DNA from: 1-14-2-50-31-20 sp965370315
GTDB taxonomy: Bacteria; Bacteroidota; Ignavibacteria; Ignavibacteriales; Melioribacteraceae
Length of the DNA stretch: 13,687 nt
Direction: 5' to 3'
Assembly (NCBI GenBank): GCA_965370315.1
Contig: CBDUTO010000115.1
Coordinates: 1 to 13,687, forward strand
The translations under genes were made by a program, and so were the position numbers. Each line of letters begins with the position of its first letter. Positions within the stretch are counted from its first letter, which is position 1. Positions 1 through 7,384 of this stretch are shown piece by piece. The notes under the pieces were generated by a model. That model was not told the origin of the DNA, made no database searches, and worked only from the letters and a program-made list of their open reading frames with translations.

Positions 1-33
1 TCTTTTTACAATTATAGAATAAGGATAAAACAA

Positions 34-279
34 ATGTCAAAACCAAATGATACTTATAAATATAATTTTAAGGTTGGTAACCTTATTGTCCATTGTGGTA
101 TTACAAATAATTTAGAAGTTCGTGAGAACCAACACCAAAATTCTGGACAATATACAACATACAATGGAGAACGCTATTATTGGAAAAATGGACATATTGT
201 TCAAGTTGGTAATAAAACTACACGAGAAGCGGCAATGCAATGGGAAAAAGAAAATAATTGCAATTCTAATTGGAACTAA
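34..279 (+). CDS. Small GIY-YIG-like protein
   Basis: An 81-residue protein that looks like a minimal stand-alone GIY-YIG domain. The stretch HCGITNNLEVRENQHQ (residues 20-35) matches the second half of the GIY-YIG signature and the following helix, with Arg30 at the place of the catalytic arginine. WEKE (residues 70-73) places Glu71 where the metal-binding glutamate is expected. GIY-YIG domains are usually nicking or repair nucleases, but this short type has no DNA-binding extension, so a nuclease role is inferred, not shown. The first signature part is poor (FKVGN rather than GIY). ATG is preceded by AAGGAT at a proper distance. The gene stands alone and converges on cysK across a hairpin terminator. 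Low-complexity Asn-rich C-terminus. Confidence 0.7.
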   Translation: MSKPNDTYKYNFKVGNLIVHCGITNNLEVRENQHQNSGQYTTYNGERYYWKNGHIVQVGNKTTREAAMQWEKENNCNSNWN

Positions 280-388
280 TTTTGTAGGGATAATGGACAA
301 AATGAGTCAACCTATTTCAGGACTATACACATAGCCAATTTGGTAGGCAAGGAAGGGCTTGGGATGAAATTACTGATAATTTGTTTCT

Positions 389-435
389 AAAAGCGACAAG
401 CTAGACTCTCTGAGAATCAAGCTCGTCGCTTTTTT
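389..435. terminator. Bidirectional hairpin terminator
   Basis: AAAAGCGAC (389-397) pairs with GTCGCTTTT (425-433), and AGCT (399-402) with AGCT (420-423) after one mismatch. A T-run follows on the plus strand and the A-run on the left serves the minus strand. It lies between the convergent GIY-YIG-like gene and cysK, so it can stop transcription from both sides. Confidence 0.8.
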
Positions 436-445
436 AAAAATTTAT

Positions 446-491
446 GTAGCACAGATTAGTGCCAAAGGCATTCCCACGGAACAATCTGTGC
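446..491 (+). repeat. REP-like palindrome, copy A (GTAG foot)
   Basis: GTAG at 446-449 leads into GCACAGATT (449-457), which pairs perfectly with AATCTGTGC (483-491) around a 25-base middle. The arms match the short palindromes flanking the transposase gene at 3325-3911, but the middle is longer than in the other copies, as if a second sequence had entered the loop. It sits in the 3' region of cysK, just beyond the terminator. Confidence 0.7.
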
Positions 492-501
492 AAAAATTAG
501 A

Positions 502-1416
502 TTAAAACAACCCATCAACAGTTAAATATCTTTCGCCGCTATCATAGTTAAAACAGAGTACTATTTTTCCAGTCCCAATTGTTTCTATCATTTTAGAAAC
601 TGCAGCAAGTGTTGCTCCAGTAGAGATACCGGCGTGTATTCCCTCCTTGCTCGCAAGACTTTTTACATAGTTATAGGCCTCCTCTTTAGTGACAGAAATT
701 GTTCCATCTAGTATTTTAGTATTTAAGATTTTTGGAATAAAACCAGCACCAATACCTTGTAGAGCGTGTGGGCCAGGAGCTCCGCCACTTATAACTGCCG
801 AATCTTCGGGCTCAACTGCAAATACTTTTAGTTCCGGAAATTTTGCTTTCAATATTTCAGCAGTTCCAGAAATATGTCCGCCAGTACCAACGCCAGTAAT
901 TAAGTAATCAATTCCATCTGGGAAATCTTTAATTATTTCAAGAGCTGTAGTTCTCCGATGTATTTCAACATTTGCTTCATTTTCAAATTGCTGGGGTATC
1001 CAATAGTTGGAATTTCCTTTAAGCAATTCCTTAGCTTTTTCAATTGCTCCTTTCATACCAAGCTCGCGTGGGGTTAATTCAAAAGTGGCTCCGTATGCCG
1101 ACATAATTTTTCTTCTTTCAATTGACATCGATTCTGGCATTATCAATATTATTTCATATCCTTTAACTGCAGCCACCATTGCCAAGCCTATTCCAGTATT
1201 GCCAGATGTGGGTTCAACAATTGTCATCCCTTCTTTTAGAATCCCTTTCTGTTCAGCATCTTCAATCATTGCAAGAGCAATTCTATCCTTAATGCTACCA
1301 CCTGGATTTTGTTTTTCAAGTTTCATCCAAACTTCATTTTTAGATGAAGCAAATAATTTATTTATTCTAATGTGAGGGGTATTTCCAATACTCTCTAATA
1401 TATTTTCTACTTTCAT
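502..1416 (-). CDS. cysK: Cysteine synthase (O-acetylserine sulfhydrylase)
   Basis: A cytoplasmic PLP enzyme that makes L-cysteine from O-acetyl-L-serine and sulfide. It has 304 residues, normal for CysK. NPGGSIKDR (residues 37-45) carries the PLP Schiff-base lysine, Lys43. PTSGNTG (69-75) is the loop that binds the substrate carboxylate, and the glycine-rich GTGGHISG phosphate-binding loop and STGAT motif follow. There is no CBS domain tail, so it is CysK/CysM type and not cystathionine beta-synthase. ATG (complement of 1414-1416) has AAAGGA about 7 bases upstream. It follows cysE by 73 bases on the same strand, so the two probably form one operon making cysteine from serine. CysM cannot be excluded from sequence alone, but the pairing with cysE favours CysK. 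Confidence 0.95.
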   Translation of the reverse strand: MKVENILESIGNTPHIRINKLFASSKNEVWMKLEKQNPGGSIKDRIALAMIEDAEQKGILKEGMTIVEPTSGNTGIGLAMVAAVKGYEIILIMPESMSIERRKIMSAYGATFELTPRELGMKGAIEKAKELLKGNSNYWIPQQFENEANVEIHRRTTALEIIKDFPDGIDYLITGVGTGGHISGTAEILKAKFPELKVFAVEPEDSAVISGGAPGPHALQGIGAGFIPKILNTKILDGTISVTKEEAYNYVKSLASKEGIHAGISTGATLAAVSKMIETIGTGKIVLCFNYDSGERYLTVDGLF

Positions 1417-1489
1417 TATAAATCCTTTTAGCTAGTTTTATGTATAAAAAAATGTTTTAAGTTGATATGAAATGTTGATTTTGCATTAA

Positions 1490-2341
1490 CTAAATAATAA
1501 AATTATTAGTTTCTTCAACTGTTCCATCCTTAAAGTTAATTTCGCTTGTGTGGTATACAATAGCATTCGGTGGAACTGAACGCGTTAACCAAACATTACC
1601 TCCAATTGTTGCACCTTTACCAATTACTGTTTTTCCACCTAGGATAACGGCATTTGAATAAATTATTACTTTATCTTCAATAGTCGGATGTCGTTTTGTA
1701 TTAACCATATTTTCACTAACACTAAGAGCACCAAGTGTAACTCCTTGATAGATTTTTACGTTATCTCCAATTATCGTAGTTTCACCTATTACAATGCCTG
1801 TACCGTGGTCAATAAAAAATGATTCACCAATTTTAGCTCCCGGATGTATATCAATTCCACTCATTTGATGGGCATATTCAGTAAATATTCTTGGAAGAAG
1901 AGGAATATCTAATTTATACAATTCATGGGCTAGCCGATAAATAGATATAGCCATAAATCCTGGATATGCTAAAATTACTTCATCCTTGCTGGCTGCTGCT
2001 GGATCACCATTACAAATAGCAACTGCATCCTTCAATAGCAATGCATGAACATTTGGGATATTATTAAAAAAGGTGTGTGAACACTCAGTAGCCTTTTTCT
2101 CCATTCCATTATTTAGCGAAATTAATACTTCTTGCAAATTTCTCCGAAGTAAATACATTTTGCTTTCTATCTCATCAGAATTAAAATATCGTTTAACAGA
2201 ATAATGCGGAAAAAGAAGTTCTAGTAATTCATTTAAAAAATTCTGTGAAGCCGACTTAATTGGATTACGTGGCTTGTACGCTTTTCGTTTCTCTAAAAGC
2301 TTATTAGCAAATAAGGATAAATTGTTATTATCATTATTCAT
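1490..2341 (-). CDS. cysE: Serine O-acetyltransferase
   Basis: Acetylates L-serine with acetyl-CoA to give O-acetylserine, the first committed step of cysteine synthesis. Length 283 residues, near that of E. coli CysE. Residues 1-130 are the helical N-terminal domain. From about 160 the left-handed beta-helix of hexapeptide repeats begins. DIHPGAKIG (164-172) and DHGTGIVIGE (178-187) hold Asp164 and His179, equivalent by spacing to the catalytic pair of E. coli CysE. The protein ends in Ile, the residue that in studied CysE proteins enters the CysK active site to form the cysteine synthase complex. This fits the next gene being cysK. ATG is preceded by AAAGG. Its 5' region (2342-2620) holds a large hairpin, but I see no known riboswitch. 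Confidence 0.93.
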   Translation of the reverse strand: MNNDNNNLSLFANKLLEKRKAYKPRNPIKSASQNFLNELLELLFPHYSVKRYFNSDEIESKMYLLRRNLQEVLISLNNGMEKKATECSHTFFNNIPNVHALLLKDAVAICNGDPAAASKDEVILAYPGFMAISIYRLAHELYKLDIPLLPRIFTEYAHQMSGIDIHPGAKIGESFFIDHGTGIVIGETTIIGDNVKIYQGVTLGALSVSENMVNTKRHPTIEDKVIIYSNAVILGGKTVIGKGATIGGNVWLTRSVPPNAIVYHTSEINFKDGTVEETNNFII

Positions 2342-2620
2342 TCTATGTACCTTTCTAAAAAATAAATTTAAAAAAATGAGGAGTTAATTTGAATTAGCAG
2401 ATGCAACAATTGAAAAATTTCAAACTGTGGAATTGAAGTTTAAGATTTGAAGTTATATGAGTTCTTAAAAATTTCATAATCAAAAATACCAATATTTTTC
2501 ACAACTTGTTATTAATACGATCTTGTAGTTGATGGGCATGCCATAAACTACAAGATTATTAGAATACTAAAATTATTTCAGAATGTCATTACAATGTATT
2601 AGATTGAGTATTACTAGAAT
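2342..2620. other. Intergenic region upstream of cysE
   Basis: This 279-base AT-rich stretch lies between two minus-strand genes. It must hold the 3' end of the membrane protein transcript and probably the cysE-cysK promoter. Apart from the hairpin at 2520-2556 I see no gene, T-box or riboswitch signature. Confidence 0.5.
2520..2556. repeat. Large perfect hairpin upstream of cysE
   Basis: ATCTTGTAGTT (2520-2530) pairs perfectly over 11 bases with AACTACAAGAT (2546-2556). Inside it, ATGG (2532-2535) pairs with CCAT (2541-2544). No T-run follows on either strand, so it is not a typical intrinsic terminator. It does not match the GCACAG-type palindromes elsewhere in the window. It could be a different REP family, a processed RNA hairpin or a regulatory element in the cysE leader. 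Confidence 0.6.
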
Positions 2621-3085
2621 CTATCCTTCATTTACACTCATTTCTAATTTTTCTGCTGTCTTATCAATAAAGCCAACAACCAAACCGTAAACTAAATGAG
2701 CCATTAAACTTGCAGATGCTAAAAGCAATGAGCCTGAAAAGAATCCATCAAAATAACTCATGCCATTCATTATAGACATCATTGGCATTACCATTACTTG
2801 TGCTGCAAACCATGGAAGGATACCATATACCGCTCCACGAGAAATTGGATTATTGATTTTAATTGTTTTTATAAAAAAGTACTCGTAACTAATCGCGAAT
2901 ATTGTTCCTACCATAAAGTGTAATCCCCAACCGATTATCATATTACCACCAAACATAGATGCTAACATTTTGGGTACATTCATTTGAATTCCCATAACGT
3001 TTCCCATCATTATAAATAGTGTCATTCCTATTGTACCAATAATTCCAGCTAATATTGCTTTCGATAAGTGTGCGTTCTTGTTCAT
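2621..3085 (-). CDS. Small four-helix membrane protein, DUF6789-like
   Basis: A 154-residue inner-membrane protein with four predicted membrane segments at about residues 8-30, 47-70, 83-105 and 117-140. It is rich in Met and Gly (GWGLHFMVGT at 52-61, AAQVMVMPMMSIM at about 94-106). The pattern resembles the DUF6789 group of uncharacterised membrane proteins: a GxxHF second helix, a GAVYGILPW turn into the third and an AHLVYGLVVG fourth helix. I assign this by resemblance only. The function is unknown, and the conserved His and Met residues could suggest metal contact, but this is speculation. GGAG lies 8 bases before the ATG (complement of 3083-3085). It is probably a single-gene unit, with a promoter in 3086-3230. 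Confidence 0.75.
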   Translation of the reverse strand: MNKNAHLSKAILAGIIGTIGMTLFIMMGNVMGIQMNVPKMLASMFGGNMIIGWGLHFMVGTIFAISYEYFFIKTIKINNPISRGAVYGILPWFAAQVMVMPMMSIMNGMSYFDGFFSGSLLLASASLMAHLVYGLVVGFIDKTAEKLEMSVNEG

Positions 3086-3230
3086 TTTGTTTCTCCATCT
3101 AGTTTGTTAAAATGTTTACATAAATATAAAGGGTGTTTGGGAAGCAAACTGACAAGTAGGCGATAGTTAGTTCTCAGATTGGTCAATATTATGTAAGCTC
3201 TGCGACAGTTGATGTGTTTTTGTGCTATTT

Positions 3231-3254
3231 GCACAGACTGCTAATCTGTGCTAC
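3231..3254 (-). repeat. REP-like palindrome, copy B (GTAG foot on minus strand)
   Basis: GCACAGA (3231-3237) pairs with TCTGTGC (3245-3251) and is followed by CTAC, which reads GTAG at the 5' foot on the minus strand. It lies 28 bases from copy C in the opposite orientation, giving a head-to-head pair upstream of the transposase gene. Just before it, TGTGC (3221-3225) also pairs with GCACA, possibly a remnant of another unit. Confidence 0.7.
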
Positions 3255-3279
3255 AAATAATATTTTTTTTGTAAATTAC

Positions 3280-3303
3280 GTAGCACAGAATAGTATTCCG
3301 TGC
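3280..3303 (+). repeat. REP-like palindrome, copy C (GTAG foot)
   Basis: The foot GTAG (3280-3283) leads into GCACAGAATA (3283-3292), which pairs with TATTCCGTGC (3294-3303) around a single G, with one A:C mismatch. It lies directly upstream of the transposase start at 3325. Confidence 0.75.
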
Positions 3304-3324
3304 CAAATAAAATGAGGGGTACAA

Positions 3325-3911
3325 ATGAAAACATTTCACCGACGTAACTTACCACATCTCTACTATAACGAAGGTCAATACTTTATTACATTCAGATTGG
3401 CAAACAGCATTTCACAAGTAGCTTTGCAAGAATTAAAATTAGAGCATAGTCCAACTAGAAGAATGACATCAATTCAACAAAGACGACTATTTCTCAAATA
3501 TGATTCGCTTTTGGATTCTAATGAACTTGAATAAAGTATTTAACGATTGAATCTATACCGGATATTGTTCGAATGACACTTCATTATCCAGATGGAAAGG
3601 AGTATAAACTAATTTGTTATTGCATTATGCCAAATCATGTCCATTTAATATTTGAATTACTAAATGAGAATAAGGGAATAAGTAAAATAATGCAGTCAAT
3701 AAAAAGAATATCGGCTCGCAAAATTAGTATTAAATTAGAACGCTCAGGTAAGTTTTGGCAAGACGAGAGTTTTGATAGGTTAATTAGGGATGATAAAGAA
3801 CTATTCAATACAATTAAATATGTTTTAATTAATACAGTAAATGCTGGTTTGGTTGATGATTGGGAAAAATGGGATTGTACATATTGCCATCCAAATTCTT
3901 TAGTATTATGA
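3325..3911 (+). pseudogene. REP-associated tyrosine (Y1 HUH) transposase, frameshifted
   Basis: A single-domain IS200-like/RAYT transposase in two frames. Part one (3325-3534) has the family's N-terminus, with YFITFRLANS at about residues 19-28. Part two is open from 3531 to 3911 and contains CIMPNHVHLIFE, with the HxH metal motif. KYVLINTVNAGLV near its end holds the catalytic Tyr. The reading moves from one frame to the other at about 3530: skipping two bases after the Glu codon at 3529-3531 joins ELE to KYLTIESIPDIV without gap, so one deleted or two inserted bases explain it. Joined length is about 194 residues, usual for RAYTs. ATG has GAGGGG upstream. Palindromes with GTAG feet on both sides support RAYT rather than an ordinary IS200 element. 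No slippery site is visible, so decay or an assembly error is more likely than programmed shifting. Confidence 0.88.
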
Positions 3912-3930
3912 CACAGAATAGTATTCTCTG
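3912..3930 (+). repeat. REP-like palindrome, copy D (degenerate, no GTAG foot)
   Basis: CACAGAATA (3912-3920) pairs with TATTCTCTG (3922-3930) around a G, with one mismatch. It begins at the base after the transposase stop codon. It has the same core as copy C but lacks the GTAG foot. Confidence 0.6.
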
Positions 3931-3973
3931 AAGAGAAGTGAGGTAGTTAAAACAAAAATTGTTTTAGTAAAAA

Positions 3974-3996
3974 CACAGATTACTAATCTGTGCTAC
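3974..3996 (-). repeat. REP-like palindrome, copy E (GTAG foot on minus strand)
   Basis: CACAGATTA (3974-3982) pairs perfectly with TAATCTGTG (3984-3992) around a C. CTAC (3993-3996) gives the GTAG foot on the minus strand. With copy D it makes an inverted pair downstream of the transposase gene, mirroring pair B/C upstream. Confidence 0.75.
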
Positions 3997-4027
3997 GAAT
4001 AAATTGTAAAAATTCTTAAGTTTGCAC

Positions 4028-6199
4028 ATGATAAAAAAAGCAGAAAGCATACTTAAAAAAGTATTCGGGTATAGTTCATTTCGACCTCTACAAAGGGAAG
4101 TAATTGAAAATGTAATTGCAAAGAAAGATACATTGGTAATAATGCCAACTGGTGGGGGCAAGTCGCTCGCTTATCAAATACCAGCACTAATATTTGATGG
4201 AATTACAATTGTTGTTTCACCTTTAATTTCATTGATGAAAGATCAAGTTGAGCAACTTAAAGAATATGGAGTTGACGCATTATATTTAAATAGTTCATTA
4301 AGCCAGTTAGACTATCATTTTAATGTTGAGCAACTTAAAAAGGGTGAAGTGAAATTACTTTATGTAGCCCCAGAAACTTTGATGCTTGATAGAACATTAG
4401 ATTTGCTAGATAAAATGGATGTGGATTGTGTTACAATTGATGAGGCTCATTGTATCTCTGAGTGGGGGCATGATTTCCGACCGGTTTATAGAGAGATTGC
4501 AACACTAAAGCCAAAGTTTCCTAATGCAGTATTTATGGCTCTCACAGCAACTGCAACTCCGCAAGTACAGGACGATATTGCGAATAACCTGAAATTAAAA
4601 TCATCAAATAGATTTATAGCAAGTTTTAATAGGGATAATCTCTTTCTTCAAATTATTGAAAAAACATTTCCGCTTAAGCAAACTCTAAACTTTCTGGATA
4701 AGCATAAAAATCAATCTGGAATAATTTATTGTTTTTCACGTAACCAAGTAGACGAACTTTATGAAGAATTGGATGAACGTGGATTCTCTGTAAAGCCTTA
4801 CCATGCTGGACTTTCCGATAAAGACCGTATGAGAAACCAAGAGAAATTTATAAAGGATGATATTTCCATAATAGTTGCAACAGTTGCTTTCGGTATGGGA
4901 ATAAATAAACCCAATGTTCGTTTTGTTATCCACTATGATTTGCCAAAAAATATTGAGTCCTATTATCAAGAGATTGGACGTGCTGGACGTGATGGTTTGC
5001 GGGCCGATTGCTTACTCCTCTTTGGTTATGGAGATATCAGAAAGATAAATTACTTTATTGATATGAAGGAGGGGAAGGAGAAACTTGTTGCAAAACAACA
5101 TTTGGATAAATTGGTGCGATATGCAGAATCATACGAATGTAGAAGAATTCCTTTGCTTGCATACTTTGGAGAAGATTACTCGAAAACCAAATGTGATATT
5201 TGTGATAATTGTACACGTGAGTTTAAGGATTTAGTTGATATTACAATTGAGGCGCAGAAGTTTATGAGTTGTGTAAAACGTACTGGCGAAATTTATGGTG
5301 CAATGCATATAGTTGATGTTTTGTTGGGATCAAGAAATCAAAAAGTTCTTGAAAGAAATCATGATGAGCTTTCTACATACGGAATAGGGAAGGAGCATCC
5401 AAGAGAGACTTGGCTCTCGGTTTCTAATCAATTAATTGTTAAAAATATTTTAACAAAGGATAGTGAATTTGGGAGTATAAAAATAACTGAAGCTGGATAC
5501 TCTGTATTGAAGGGGGAGTTAGAGGTTAAAGGCAAATTAGAAGTTGAAACCAAATTTAAAAGTAAGAGCATAACAACACTAGAGTATGATAAAAAATTAT
5601 TTAGCATTCTCCGTACTGCTCGAAAAAACATAGCAGATAAAAGTGGATTACCTCCTTATGCAATATTCCCAGATAAAACTTTAATTGAAATGGCAGCGTA
5701 TTATCCTCAGACTGAAAAAGATATGATGAACATTCACGGAGTGGGGGAGGCAAAGTTCAAAAAGTATGGAGCAAAATTTAGTCTCTTTATTTCAAACTAT
5801 TGTAAGAAATTTAATATCCAATCTGTTGCTCCAGTTACTTTTAATAAAACAAGTAAAACTGGAGGAGCTACTAAAAAATTGCGACACGAAATTATTGGTG
5901 ATGAATTAAATTCCGGCAAATCGGTTAGCTTAATTTTAAGTGAATATAATATTAAAATTGACACTTTAGTTGAACATGTGATAAAATATAGCAATCTGGT
6001 TGCTCCAATAAATCCACAAGGATTGTTCGAGCATGTTGAGTGTAATGCTCAAGCACAATCAGAAGTTTACAAACATTTCGAAAAATTGGGAGACGAGTTT
6101 CTTCGTCCAATTTATGATGCAATGAATGAAGAAGTAAGTTACCTTGAGTTAAGAATTCTTAGACTTGGATATTTATTTCAAAGAAGAGATTCAAATTAA
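4028..6199 (+). CDS. recQ: ATP-dependent DNA helicase RecQ
   Basis: A 3'-5' DNA helicase acting in recombination and repair of stalled forks and gaps. With ATG at 4028 it has 723 residues; a TTG at 4022 is possible but adds only two residues, and neither has a clear Shine-Dalgarno site. Seen in order: motif 0 FRPLQ (18-22), Walker A PTGGGKS (40-46), DEAH (138-141) followed by the RecQ-specific aromatic-rich loop CISEWGHDFRPVY, motif VI with GRAGRDG (about 317-323), four zinc-binding cysteines (about 371, 388, 391, 394), an RQC region and an HRDC domain (about 519-597). A helix-turn-helix-like C-terminal extension (about 612-723) follows, which is longer than E. coli RecQ (about 610 residues) and typical of many Bacteroidota-type RecQ proteins. 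Its start lies 31 bases after REP copy E; it converges on the YwiC-like gene. Confidence 0.95.
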   Translation: MIKKAESILKKVFGYSSFRPLQREVIENVIAKKDTLVIMPTGGGKSLAYQIPALIFDGITIVVSPLISLMKDQVEQLKEYGVDALYLNSSLSQLDYHFNVEQLKKGEVKLLYVAPETLMLDRTLDLLDKMDVDCVTIDEAHCISEWGHDFRPVYREIATLKPKFPNAVFMALTATATPQVQDDIANNLKLKSSNRFIASFNRDNLFLQIIEKTFPLKQTLNFLDKHKNQSGIIYCFSRNQVDELYEELDERGFSVKPYHAGLSDKDRMRNQEKFIKDDISIIVATVAFGMGINKPNVRFVIHYDLPKNIESYYQEIGRAGRDGLRADCLLLFGYGDIRKINYFIDMKEGKEKLVAKQHLDKLVRYAESYECRRIPLLAYFGEDYSKTKCDICDNCTREFKDLVDITIEAQKFMSCVKRTGEIYGAMHIVDVLLGSRNQKVLERNHDELSTYGIGKEHPRETWLSVSNQLIVKNILTKDSEFGSIKITEAGYSVLKGELEVKGKLEVETKFKSKSITTLEYDKKLFSILRTARKNIADKSGLPPYAIFPDKTLIEMAAYYPQTEKDMMNIHGVGEAKFKKYGAKFSLFISNYCKKFNIQSVAPVTFNKTSKTGGATKKLRHEIIGDELNSGKSVSLILSEYNIKIDTLVEHVIKYSNLVAPINPQGLFEHVECNAQAQSEVYKHFEKLGDEFLRPIYDAMNEEVSYLELRILRLGYLFQRRDSN

Positions 6200-6259
6200 A
6201 AAGGCAATTCCATTTATAACAACAAAGAGTGAACCATAAACAAATTCGGCTACTCCAAT

Positions 6260-6955
6260 TTATTTAACTGTTTTAGTAAAACTGAATTTTGAAAACCCAA
6301 TAATTGCACGGATAGTTAGCAATACAGAGCCCAAAATTGAAAGCAATGGAAGAAAATTATTCAGACATGCATAAATAACCAAGAGTAAAAAACCTACATT
6401 TAGTAAGTGCGTTGGAAGAACAGAAAACTTAAAACCTTTTACCCATTTAACTTTTGCATTAATATAAAACACAGTAGGAACGGCTCTACTCAGCAATAAA
6501 ATTCCAAAAACAATTGGATTAATACTGAATGAAGTATCAATCATAACAATTGAAATTGATACTAAGGTCATAGAAAATATTGGAAGTAACTCCACAAATA
6601 GATTTCGTGAAAGAGAATTATACTCAGCAACCTTATATATAATCAATACAATTAGTGCAGTATAAAATGGAATTAACGAATTGAAATTCGCACCAATTAT
6701 TAGCACAACAAAAAAAACAATTGATATTGAAAAGTAAAAGAGTAAGGCAACCCTTGCAGCCAACTGTAATTTTTTAGGAGTCAATTTAGCTGTAATAAGT
6801 TTAAAAGGTTGACTCGATAAAAACATAAAAAACATTGCTAACGCAAGAAGTAATCCATCGAGTGTAAAAGCAACGAGTAGTGAAAATAGTAGTGGTTCAA
6901 GTACAAATCCCCAAGCACCATGCTCCTTTGGAAGTGCAACTTTAGAGAATGTCAT
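6260..6955 (-). CDS. YwiC-like membrane protein
   Basis: A 231-residue multi-pass membrane protein with about six or seven hydrophobic segments. The N-terminus PKEHGAWGFVLEPLL (residues 9-23) is the hallmark of the YwiC-like family, named after the uncharacterised Bacillus protein. The later LLSRAVPTVFYINAKVKW (about 154-171), a polar patch between helices with Arg, is also typical. The function is unknown, although the family faintly resembles membrane prenyltransferases (UbiA-like) in fold; I would not assign a reaction. AAAGG lies about 8 bases before the ATG. It is transcribed towards recQ, with a 60-base convergent gap that shows no clear hairpin, and is divergent from the corrinoid operon. 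Confidence 0.85.
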   Translation of the reverse strand: MTFSKVALPKEHGAWGFVLEPLLFSLLVAFTLDGLLLALAMFFMFLSSQPFKLITAKLTPKKLQLAARVALLFYFSISIVFFVVLIIGANFNSLIPFYTALIVLIIYKVAEYNSLSRNLFVELLPIFSMTLVSISIVMIDTSFSINPIVFGILLLSRAVPTVFYINAKVKWVKGFKFSVLPTHLLNVGFLLLVIYACLNNFLPLLSILGSVLLTIRAIIGFSKFSFTKTVK

Positions 6956-7384
6956 TTATATGGCCTTTCTGTAATAGCTCTTTAGGTTTAACAATATTAA
7001 GAGACATATATACTATGTATAAATAATGAATATGCAAAATATTGATTTTTTTTGGAAGAAGAAAAAAAATTAGATAATATATCTTACTTCGCAAATCTAG
7101 TCTTGGTAGAAAGTAAAAAAACACCAGTAAATTAGCCACTAAAAAACTTTTAAAGGATTAATTAAATATACAATTCAAAACACAAGCTAGCATACTGTGA
7201 AAAATAAGTATTCTTGGTATTTGCTGTTTAGTCAGTGTTAGCTTAGAGTTTTAAGTTAAATGATTATTTTTGTTATCTTTGTTGTTATATAACTTTTGTT
7301 AATTAGAGTGTGTTCATTTACTCTATTGAAAAGTAGAAGAACAATAATTTTTAATAAGTTTTGAAACAAAATACTCGGAGTATT
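6956..7384. other. Divergent intergenic region, promoters for YwiC-like gene and corrinoid operon
   Basis: The 429 bases here are very AT-rich and hold no convincing gene. Being between divergent genes, the region must contain both promoters. A possible Bacteroidota-type -7 element, TATCTTTG (7274-7281), points towards the corrinoid gene, but no good TTTG -33 element is seen at the expected distance. I looked for cobalamin or SAM riboswitch cores, which would be logical here, and saw none. Confidence 0.4.

Noticed and set aside
122..334. 70-codon frame overlapping the GIY-YIG-like gene
   Set aside because: It is an out-of-frame shadow: composition is Lys/Ile-rich as expected from AT-rich DNA and no family pattern is visible.
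1007..1375. 122-codon plus-strand frame inside cysK
   Set aside because: It is antisense to a clearly conserved enzyme gene and has no recognisable motif or ribosome site.
3325..3911. Ordinary IS200/IS605 insertion sequence
   Set aside because: No TnpB gene or typical IS ends are seen; the MPNHVHLIF motif with surrounding GTAG palindromes fits RAYT better.
3231..3996. CRISPR array from repeated GCACAG palindromes
   Set aside because: Copies vary in sequence and orientation, spacing is irregular and one transposase gene lies between them. There are no equal spacers.
6942..7139. 65-codon minus-strand frame upstream of the YwiC-like gene
   Set aside because: It overlaps the YwiC-like start, is dominated by Leu/Phe/Tyr from AT-rich sequence and lacks a clear start signal. 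A small membrane peptide is possible but unsupported.
7140..7384. Possible cobalamin or SAM riboswitch before the corrinoid operon
   Set aside because: Expected from function, but I found no B12-box-like or SAM-I core and no leader terminator hairpin.
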